Part shown: positions 17,933 through 27,400 of the stretch, piece after piece
Numbering within the stretch: position 1 is the first letter of the stretch
Layout: each line of letters starts with the position of its first letter
The notes under the pieces: model-generated
The model's input: the letters and a program-made list of their open reading frames with translations, nothing else
Told to the model about the DNA's origin: nothing
Databases searched by the model: none
NCBI GenBank assembly: GCA_016794985.1
Contig: JAEUIQ010000054.1
Span: 1-60,294 of the forward strand
Reading direction: 5' to 3'
Source: Planctomycetaceae bacterium
GTDB taxonomy: Bacteria; Planctomycetota; Planctomycetia; Pirellulales; Pirellulaceae
Length of the DNA: 60,294 nt
Position numbers and translations under genes: made by a program

Positions 17933-19381
17933 TCAATCAATATTGAATAAAGCGTCGACGTAGCGTTCGACATCAAAGGGGGCGATTGCATCGGCAGTTT
18001 CCCCGAACCCGATAAACTTTACCGGCAAATTGAATTCCTTCCGGATAGGAATGGCCACGCCGCCTTTGGCCGTTCCGTCAAGTTTTGCTAAAACGATGCC
18101 TGTACAACCAGCCGCATCGGAAAAGCCACGGGCCTGGCTAATCGCATTTTGTCCGGCGGTCGAGTCCAGAACCAGCAAAGTCTCATGCGGGGCTCCCGGA
18201 ACGACTTTATCGATCACGCGGCGGATTTTGGCCAATTCCTGCATCAAGTGGGACTGGGTTTGCAAACGCCCAGCCGTATCCACGATACAAATGTCGGCAC
18301 GTTGTTCGACCGCGTGCTTTGCCGCTCGAAATGCAACGCTGGCCGGGTCGGAGCGATCTTCTCCAGTCACAATTTCCGCACCAATTCGGCCAGCCCATTG
18401 GCGAAGCTGCTCCACTGCCGCGGCCCGAAACGTGTCCCCAGCTCCCAAGACGACCGACTTGCCATCTTGTCTGAACATGTTAGCCAGTTTGGCGATGGAG
18501 GTCGTTTTTCCACTGCCATTCACTCCGACGACCATGATCACGGACGTCCCTTGGTCGGCCAGTGTCAGACGCACTTCCTCTTGTTTCATGATCTCGCGAA
18601 TCGTGGTTTTTGCCGCATTGATCAATTCGTTCAAGTGGACCTTGCGGCCCCGATACTGCGAGTGGATCGAATTGCGTATCTCGGTGGCGGCCGCCACGCC
18701 CATATCGGTTTTGATCAAGTGAGTAAACAACTCTTGGAGGAATTCATCATCCACCAAGCGACCATCACGACCGACCAAATCGCGAATGTCTGTATTCAGA
18801 ACTTGCGCGGTTTTGCGAATCGCGGAGCGAAACCAGCCTATGAGCCCACCGCCGGACTCCTCTTCCTTTGGTTTAGTGACGGCTTTCTCGGTCGTCGGGC
18901 GACGCGAGATCTTGGCCGCCAAATCCACAGGTTGAGTAGGTGCTTTTTGTTCGACAAACGGAGTTTGCGTCCGATGCTGACCTGGCGCTTCAGCGCTAGG
19001 AGTTGGGGGAACGGACTCGGAGCGTGGCCGCTCGACCGGGCCCCTATTCACCACGGGAGTTATCTCTTGGGCTGCCGGCTCGGTCGCTTCCGTTTCAAAC
19101 TTGTGCGCCGCCGAAGTCGAATCGTTCGTCGTGATTGGGGTTGCAGCCACCGTTTCTAGAGTTGTCTGGGTCGCTTCTAGGGCGACAACGGAAGGTAGCG
19201 GCGGGGCTTCTTCGCTGCCGGACGCTGGTTTTGCTAACTCGATCCCCTCCTTCTCGATCGTCCCCTTCTCGATCGTCCCCTTCTCGATCCCCCCCTTCTG
19301 GAGCGAAGCGGCCTCGACCGGTGGAGCAGCGGCGGGCTTCTCTTTTTTCTTGAAGAGATTAAACGGGTTCCATAATGCCAT
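17933..19381 (-). CDS. ftsY: Signal recognition particle receptor FtsY
   Basis: 482 residues. The C-terminal ~300 are the SRP GTPase NG domain: G1 GVNGSGKTT (about 285), GAGDTFRAAAVEQL, G3 DTAGRLQTQ, and TAGQNA and LAKLDGTAKGG near the C-terminus; ends with the membrane-targeting VERYVDALF. FtsY docks ribosome-SRP complexes at the membrane. The N-terminal ~170 residues form a charged, low-complexity extension with IEKGT repeats encoded by ~15-bp tandem DNA repeats around 19245-19300, a site of likely length variation. Starts MALWNPFNLFKKK. Divergent from the PaaK-like gene. Confidence 0.97.
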   Translation of the reverse strand: MALWNPFNLFKKKEKPAAAPPVEAASLQKGGIEKGTIEKGTIEKEGIELAKPASGSEEAPPLPSVVALEATQTTLETVAATPITTNDSTSAAHKFETEATEPAAQEITPVVNRGPVERPRSESVPPTPSAEAPGQHRTQTPFVEQKAPTQPVDLAAKISRRPTTEKAVTKPKEEESGGGLIGWFRSAIRKTAQVLNTDIRDLVGRDGRLVDDEFLQELFTHLIKTDMGVAAATEIRNSIHSQYRGRKVHLNELINAAKTTIREIMKQEEVRLTLADQGTSVIMVVGVNGSGKTTSIAKLANMFRQDGKSVVLGAGDTFRAAAVEQLRQWAGRIGAEIVTGEDRSDPASVAFRAAKHAVEQRADICIVDTAGRLQTQSHLMQELAKIRRVIDKVVPGAPHETLLVLDSTAGQNAISQARGFSDAAGCTGIVLAKLDGTAKGGVAIPIRKEFNLPVKFIGFGETADAIAPFDVERYVDALFNID

Positions 19382-19692
19382 GAGTTGATTCTCAAACGGA
19401 GGAAGCGTCGGAGAATCGCTGTTCGATTCCCAAACCTAAGTTCATCGTGAAATGTTCTCGAAATTGATCCTATTTGACAACCCGTGGTCGCGACCCACGA
19501 CTTTATCGTCTACTTGGGAAGGAATGAGGTGGACGTTAGAATTCGAGCCGGACGTCGCACGGTTTTCGCCGGATTCGAGCCGTTTGGCGGGGTTAAGTTT
19601 GCCGGGACGCCCGCACGCTGCAATGTCTTGTGCCGTGCAATGGCCCGCGCAGTTCAATCGTTGTTTCTTTAGTATTTTTCGGGTGGGACTCG
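19382..19692. other. Divergent promoter region between ftsY and the PaaK-like gene
   Basis: 311 bases with no plausible gene; should hold promoters for both flanking genes. No clear repeat or RNA seen. Confidence 0.5.
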
Positions 19693-21165
19693 ATGTTGAC
19701 GTGGTTGTATCGCTGGATGCTGAGCTTTGCCGGGGTTTGGAGGTTGTACCAAGACGTCGTGGTCAAGGATCGCTTGTCCGAGATTCGTCCCCAAATTCGC
19801 GCGGACTTGGTTCGCTTGCTCGAATCCGTCAATGAAAACAACCCGTTCTTCAAAGGGCGATTTACTCAGTTCTTGCAAGACAATCGGTCGGTCGATGATC
19901 CGACTTTTTTCGCCAATTATTCGAAATTGCCGAGCCTCTCGAAGGATGACTACGCGGGGGCTGGGCAACAGGTCATGCACCGCGACTTTGTCGGTGTTGA
20001 CCCGAAATCACGCGAGTTGCAATTCGAGGGCAAGCCTTGGGAATCTCTCCGCCGCTTGCGCCAAGGAGATTACCTGATGCCGATGGCCACGGGCGGGTCC
20101 AGTTCCTTGCCATTGGTCGTTCACATGACCAAGCATCACATGTTCTCGATGTTGTTCACGTTTTTCAAATGTTGGTATCGGATGGGATGGCGTCCCGGCC
20201 AACGAATGATGATCTTTTATCCAAAGAACACCTACAACATCGACGACATGGTTAAATTCAACCGGTTCAGTTGGCTGACGGGGTTCAAATACCATTTGTT
20301 CGACAAAATCGATGAGCAAGTGGTCCGCGATTTGGTGGACGATCTCAATCAATATCGTCCGAAGTTGCTGTTGGTGTTCCCTTCGCCGTTGAACATGATC
20401 GCTCATACCATAAGGCGATTTAACTTACCATTGCGACACCACCCGGAATTGATCAATGTCAGTGGTGAGACTTTTTTCAATTGCCAACGCCGGAATGCGG
20501 AGTCCGTCTTCACTCGGAGCAAAATTGAAGACTCGTACGGTTCTGTCGAATTGGGAGAGATTGCGCACGAAACACCAGGTGGACTTGAGATTTTTGCCAA
20601 CGTGGCCTACGTCGAAACCGAGCCCAACGCGCAGGGGCAGCCGGAAATGGTGATCACTCGATTGCATCTGACCGATTTCCCGTTCATCCGTTATCGCATG
20701 CGCGACGTTGCCGATGTCGAATTTCAAACCGATGCACAAGGTCAAGAACGGTTTGTGATCTCTAAAATTGAGGGCAAAGATACGAATTACATCATGTCGA
20801 ACGATGGACGTCGGTTTTATCCGTCGTTTTTCAACCAATTTGTAGATGAACTGAATCGGTTGGTGCACGAGACGATCATCGAGATCAAGGTCTACGAGCG
20901 GAATCAGACAGAATTGGAAGTCCAATTCATTATCAAAGATTCCAAATTGCAAGAGTTGGTCAGGACTCGTGCACTCGAGTTATTGCGCGAACGTCTGAGC
21001 CATTCAATGGATTATCAAATTCGATTTGTGGACTTTATTGACCACGATTATCGCCGCAAGTATCGAGTCATCGAACGCATCGGTGACATCGAGTTTGCTG
21101 GTGGGATCGTCGGAGACGCGAAGAAGACGTCCACAGTGGCCGAAATCGAAGCCCAGGCAATGTAA
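19693..21165 (+). CDS. PaaK/CapK-like adenylate-forming enzyme
   Basis: 490 residues. Adenylation-family motifs: MATGGSSSLPLVVH (phosphate-binding loop), DSYGSVELGE (the YG.E motif), FPFIRYRMRDVADV (the Asp that binds ribose) and a C-terminal region with YRRKYRVIERIG. The layout fits phenylacetate-CoA ligase/CapK proteins, which activate carboxylic acids with ATP. The substrate is unknown. No partner thioesterase, carrier protein or glycosyltransferase is adjacent. ATG at 19693 follows GGTGGGA; the frame extends to 19630 without support. Confidence 0.85.
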   Translation: MLTWLYRWMLSFAGVWRLYQDVVVKDRLSEIRPQIRADLVRLLESVNENNPFFKGRFTQFLQDNRSVDDPTFFANYSKLPSLSKDDYAGAGQQVMHRDFVGVDPKSRELQFEGKPWESLRRLRQGDYLMPMATGGSSSLPLVVHMTKHHMFSMLFTFFKCWYRMGWRPGQRMMIFYPKNTYNIDDMVKFNRFSWLTGFKYHLFDKIDEQVVRDLVDDLNQYRPKLLLVFPSPLNMIAHTIRRFNLPLRHHPELINVSGETFFNCQRRNAESVFTRSKIEDSYGSVELGEIAHETPGGLEIFANVAYVETEPNAQGQPEMVITRLHLTDFPFIRYRMRDVADVEFQTDAQGQERFVISKIEGKDTNYIMSNDGRRFYPSFFNQFVDELNRLVHETIIEIKVYERNQTELEVQFIIKDSKLQELVRTRALELLRERLSHSMDYQIRFVDFIDHDYRRKYRVIERIGDIEFAGGIVGDAKKTSTVAEIEAQAM

Positions 21166-21485
21166 AATCCGTGTTCTTATGGTCGCGCTTCACGCGTCGT
21201 CGCTCGGGCGCGTTCCTCGTTCGAAGTTGAAATTTGACCCACGGGTTGAGGGCGAGAGCAAGTCACTGAACCCAGTCTTTCTCCGGTTCCAATTCGATAG
21301 TCCCACATGGATTCAGAAAACCGGGAGATGGCAGGTTTGCCTGAGCAGTGAGCGGCACGGCGCGAGCCGCCGAAAGTGTCGAGGAAACACCGCGTCAAAC
21401 GGAATGATCGGTGGCTAGTGCCGGGCCGTTCAAGTGAATTACTGGCCGCTAACGCCATGCCATTCATTAAAGTGACATGTTCCAA
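21166..21485. other. Convergent spacer with GC-rich short hairpins
   Basis: Between two converging stop codons. Short hairpins such as CGCG-CTTCA-CGCG (near 21184) and CGGC-N9-GCCG (near 21355) may terminate transcription from both sides. No gene seen. Confidence 0.45.
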
Positions 21486-24400
21486 CTAGTTTACCCTGCG
21501 AAAGTATTTGGAAAACATCACCAAAACCCAACAGAGAACAGCGGCACCGATCAATTGCCAAGTCGAAATAAATCGGCTTTGGATTTCTTGGTTGGTCCAA
21601 GCGACGGTTAGTTCGGGCTTGCCGCGGGGTACCCTAAAATAGTACACGTCGCCAGTCGGAGTAAAATCAACGACCAATCCGGAAGCCAGGCGGTTGCTGT
21701 TGGTTGCAATCTGTGAGCTTCCGTCCGCAGCGACCGTTTCCCGATTTGGCGCTAGCCATTGTTGACTCGGTGGATTCAGAACCGGCAACGCTGGGGTGGC
21801 GAGCCCGCCTCCCATGGGCGCGTTCGGCGATTGCGTTTGCTGTTGCGGAGATTGTCCCCCTTGTTGCTGGAGCGATTGTCCAACTCCCCTTCCGCCCTGC
21901 GAACGGTTTTGCAAGCCTTCGTCCGATTGGTACGCCTGAGATAACCGCGAGTTTGTGGACTGACGGGAAGCCTTTGACTTTTCGAGCGTTTGTCCGTTCG
22001 CTCGATTATCGAGATTCCCAAGTTCCACCTGCTGTTGCGACTCACCCAACGGGTTGGCAAAGTTGAAGGAATAGTCTCGGTTCAAATTCACTTCATTCTT
22101 ATTCTGCTGCTCAGCCACTCGACTGCGGATTTTCGAACGGTTACTAAACGGGTCACCTTCCGAGGAATTCTCCGAACGAAGCACGTCGTTTAGTTCATTG
22201 ATCTCCGCAGTCAATTGTTGTGGATTGGTCGTGTCGATTAATCCATTGCCGAACAAGAACTTTTCCAGCTCGGCACGTTGCCGCTGTTGTTGAGCACCCG
22301 ACAGATTCTCTTTTTGGAGCGACTTTTTGAAAGTCGATAGCAGCCCGAGTTGATAATCTGTCACTTCTTCCTGCAGAACTCGTTCTTCCTGGACACGAGT
22401 CATTGTACCACCGAATCGCAATGGTCGCAGATCCGGCGATAAGTGCAAACGCAAATGACTGACTTCGGATTCGACGTCCACGGTAAACGCCAGCGGCAGC
22501 GAAAGTTCACGCAAGTCGTAGCCCGCCTCAAGTCGCCCGTGGTAAATCAACTCGATCGGATAATCCAAGTTCAATTCGGATGACTTGAGCAATGGTATCT
22601 GCACGACGCCGGCCTGGTTGCCGTGGTGGGCGAGGGGAGGCACACTTTGGCAGTCGACAATTAACTGAATCAATTGGCTCGCTTGCGGCAATTGCAGTTG
22701 GAGACTCGGCTGCGTTCGATTGCTGACCTGCAATCGTTGCCGTGCAACGTATCTTCCCTCGCGATCGATCGCCAGATCCGTTTCGCTCAAGCGAACCCGA
22801 GCAGTACGCGTTTCCACAATCGAACGAGGGACTGTGCGCCACTCCAGCTTGGGTGATTGGGCGTTGGCTTCAACGTGGTAGGCGTTTGCCAAGTAAGTGG
22901 CCCCGATTTTTTGTTGCAATTCGTTAAACGTTGATCGTTGGCGTTGAATCTCGGAAATCTCTTGGATGGCCGTTAAGGCAAGTTCCTGATTTCCGGAATT
23001 TTGAGCAGTCACCCAGCGATTGCGAGTTTCCCCAGTCAAGTTTTGGGGAACGGTCGCCCAGCGATCGGTCTGTTGGATTGGTCGATCCAAGGTCACTGCT
23101 AAACGATAATCACCCACAATTCTATCTTGCAGAAAGATCGTAAAGCGCGCCTGTTGGTCGTCAACCAGGCGACGTTCGATTCGGCCAATCCAAGGGCCTT
23201 CAATTTGGCACTCCAACCAGGATTTTGGCAGCAGGAATTCGACCTGATTGATGCCAGATCTCTCGATCTTCCATTCCAAGAGCAGGGTTTCCTCGATGAC
23301 CCGGTCACCAACCGTAAGATCGGTCACCGACTCGAAAGAAACCAGTGGCGACAATCGACGACTGGTCACTTCCAATCGATGTTCGGGAGTTCTTGCGCGA
23401 ATGGAAATGGGCAAACGGGCGATGCGGTTTGGGTCCAACCAATTGTTGAATTCGTCTGGCAATAATTGCTCCGTGCCGTTCGACTGGGTCAGCGCTAATT
23501 CCACGGTGTCGGTTCTTGTCAGTGCGTATTCATATTCTTGAGTGGTCGCATCCATGGCACGGATGGGTTCCCAAGTCAAACTCTTATCCAACGAAGGGAC
23601 AAGCGAGCCTTGGATGGTGACCAACAAGTCGCGCGCTTCGAATTCACTCAAGCGCAATTCGTATTCGTCAAAGTTTGGGTTTGAATTGGATCGCTTGGCC
23701 ACTTGAAATGCGACAGCAGATAGACCATTTCCATCGCGAGCGATACACGTGAGGGATTCGGGCTTGATTGCTTGAGGAAGTTCGATGGCCACCCGACTCA
23801 ACGGCGCTGTATGGCGCTCGAACGTGATTTGTGTTTCGAAGGTGTTTTTGGCGACGTCGAAGTTCAAAACGCTGCGATGCGTGACTTTGGAACTTGTTGG
23901 GGCTCTAGCAATCGACATCGTTAACGCTGGGTCACTGGCTTGCCAATCAAACGCTTGGAATGGTTGAAGTCCGAAGAACTCGGAGTTCCAAGTCAGCCAA
24001 GGCACAAATTCAGCCGATCCAGCCGACAGATTGCTCCGTCGCAACCCTGAGGTGTCGGTGGCTGATACCTTCAGCGATCCCGAGCGAAAAATCTTGATAT
24101 TGCCGCTCAACAAACCATCCGCATTGACTTTCGCAAATGGAATTCGAAGCGATATCGGTTCCGTATTCCAAAAGGTTTGTTCGCCGCCCACCACGACGGA
24201 GAATTCTTGCATCGTCTTTGCACTCAGGAATTGCAACAGAACAAGATTGGGTTGGCCGTCCACAGGATTCCAAGCGCGGAGATTTTCTCCTTCGATTCGT
24301 TCGACGCGCCATTGGTCCGGCACCTGCATCACCAGTTCATCATTCGCTTCGACCATTTGGACCGAAAAACGAGACGCTACTTGAACGCCTGCCTCGCGGA

Positions 24401-27400
24401 CCGCAATCTCAGCGAGATGGTTGATAGCGGCGGATCCAACCCGCAGTTGGGTTTCTGCTTCCCGCCAGCGAATCGAGAATGCCCCGTCCGCCCCAACACC
24501 AAGCGGTGCTACAACTCCTTCGGCGGGTACCGTCCACGCTCGGCTTATCCCGCCCGCGGACCAAGTCAATCTCGATTCAGGCGGCAAGCCGTGCATCTCG
24601 GCCAATGTCGCGAACGCTGCCGGCAACTTCCCTTCGGCTTGCCAGCCACCGGGGCCACGATTCAGGGCAAAACGCAGACGGAATTCCAACTTCTTAGAAC
24701 CAGAACCGCGGATCAACAACCATGGAGTGTCCACCGGTAGATTGGGCGGCAATGGCGAGCCACTATTCGTGTCCAACAAGATCGCTGGTTCGCCATCAAC
24801 CGTCGCCGATAAGAGCGCTCCACCTCCCAGCGGCAACGGAAGGTAAGTGACCTGTTCTGCTGGAAGTTCCATTTGACAGGTGGCTTGGACTTCTAGCGCC
24901 GAGTTGTTGGCGATCGAAAACACATACGTGCCACCAGGAAGAAACAACTGGTCTGGGAACTTGACTTTGATGTTGTGATCTTCCATTTCTTTCTGTTGGA
25001 CTCGATCGAACCAAGTTTTTGGCACCAGCCAACGTCCGGCGAAGCGCTTCTGTGGCAACGCGGGGTCGAACGGAATAATAATGGCGTCGTCGGGTACCGT
25101 TAGGGATTGAACGCCCGGGTGATTGTCAAGAAACGTTTGCCCGTAAGCAACATCGGCCCATGTTGGAACGAACAGGCCGATACCGAGTAATCCCATCGCC
25201 ACGGGGGAGATCGAAAAGAAGCTCTTGAACCCTGCTCGAATTCTAGCTGCGGCTCGAAAAATCACCCGACCAAAGAACGCAAGCAAATTCCATAGCACCA
25301 ACAGGACGACGACCCAAACCATGCGTTCCAAGACCGTTGCTGCCTCTGGCAAAACATTCCAGAGCCACTGAGCTGCCGCGCTCAGCACCAACAAGAATGC
25401 GGCCCACGCCAACCAAGCCGACAACGAGTGTCGCCCAAACAATAAACCTGCCGCGAAGAGAAAACAGCCGACGGCCAGCGTCAGCAAATCCAACCAGTTC
25501 TGGTCCAACCATTGAACCTCTAAACGATCCTTGTTTCCCAAACCGGTAAATCGGTAGTCATGCGAATCAACTTCCGTCTGAATTTGCAAGCTGCGAAAGC
25601 CCTGCATCCGATTCGCTGTTGGGGATCGTTTTTGGGGCGGTGGCGGCGCTAATTCGGTTGGCACTCCCGCTGACGACTGGGGCGGACCTCCCTCATTTTC
25701 ACGCATCTGCGGAATCATCGGTTGTTGGGCGACGACACTCTGTTCTTCCAACTCGCGATTCGCATTCAAGTCGTTAGCGGACATCGGTGGCAAGTTGCCT
25801 GGGCGTTGCGAATCGCCACCGAATGGATCGAGTTCTCCCCCGCCACCGAATCCCTTCGTTATGCGGTCGCCCAGTCGTTTTTGCATGGCCTCGGCCATGT
25901 TCATCTTCAGGTCATCGTCCGTTCGAGCTTCGGTTTTCGGCGCCTGTTCGGCGAAGCCAGGGGTCTTCGCGAGCGATTCAAACGATTGCACCATGGGAGC
26001 CATACTCCTCGCGGCAAACTTGACCTGACGATCTAGCCAGCGGCCATGACGCTCGAACCACGTCAGGGCTTGCCGCTCAGCCACGGTCCAATCCTTGGGC
26101 GACCAGCGAAGCTCCAGTCCCGGCGGCGGCTCGAGTTTCCATTCGGTTTGCAGCACCGGAACCTCGAGCGACGCTTGACCCGAAGCGGGAAAATGCCATA
26201 GCGGCGGAGTAAGGCTCGTGGACTGGTTGGAAAATCCACCTTCCGCTTCTTGCCGATAAACGAACTGAATTTCATGGGCCTGTTGTCCGGCGCGTTCGGA
26301 AAGTGAAATCATGATTCGTTGATTGGTCACTTGAACCGTTTGCGGGGTCCCATTTTGGCTGAGCGACCAGAGTGCAGCGCCGGCCGGCAGTTGCAACCAT
26401 AAGTTTCCCGTAGTCGATTTCAATCGGAATTTCGCTCCGGTCACGATTGTGCCATCAATCGCCAAACGCGAAATCAGTTCCCGCGATTCGATGACCGCGG
26501 TTGGCGTTGGTTCGGTTTGCTGCTCAGCGACCTGCAATGGAACGGTTACCAATCGATCAGCGGTCGCGTCCCAAATTCCCACCAAACGGCGAGCGGGCTG
26601 ATAAATCGTCTCGGGCAGGCGTTCCAGTTCCCATTTTGGCAAGTTCGTTTCGGCGGTGGCGTCGATGCGTGGGTTGTTCTCCACAGTGACCAACTGTGTT
26701 TGCCAGGCCGCATCCAAGACTCGCAAGGGCTCCATCTGCAAGACGCTTTTGATGTTGGCTTCGAATGGAACTTCAAAATCCACATGCAAGTGCACCGGTC
26801 CGGACACGGCTTGGCTAAATTGGATCTCGCGGAGGTTGGGTTGGTCCGGTACCGAAGTCTGCTGACGTATTTCATGCGGCGGCTGACAGTAAATCAGTGT
26901 CGACTCTGGGGCATTGCTCGGCAGTTGGAGTCGAAAGGTCTGTTGAGTCCCATTGCGAACATCGATCAACCATTCGCCTCGAACAATGATTCGGCTAGGC
27001 TCCAGTTGGTAAAACGCCACCGATTCGGCCACCGCTAAAGCCGTCTTGCGGGTCAATTCAAGTTCCAAGTCGCCGCTTGTTTCGCCCATATCGAACGCGA
27101 CGTTCGGTTCGAGGGTCGCGAGATTTGCCTCAATTAAATCCTGTCGACCAAGACCAACCATGACTCCTGCATCGACCGCCTTTAACGCATAAAATGGTGA
27201 AATACCAACCGCAAAGACACCGCTGGTCTGTTCCGCACCCACAACCGACGGGGGCCGCACTTTAAGACCGCGCGAACTCCAATTCGCGAACCAACCCTCC
27301 GGCACCCATTCGCTTTCTACAATCAAGTCCACGATGCTGGGTGTTTCTGCACTGGCAACACCGCCATCACTGATCAGAGACTTGACCGTCCCACCGATCC

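Noticed and set aside
18149..19159. 336-codon frame antisense to ftsY
   Set aside because: Shadow of a well-supported gene; composition is that of the reverse strand.
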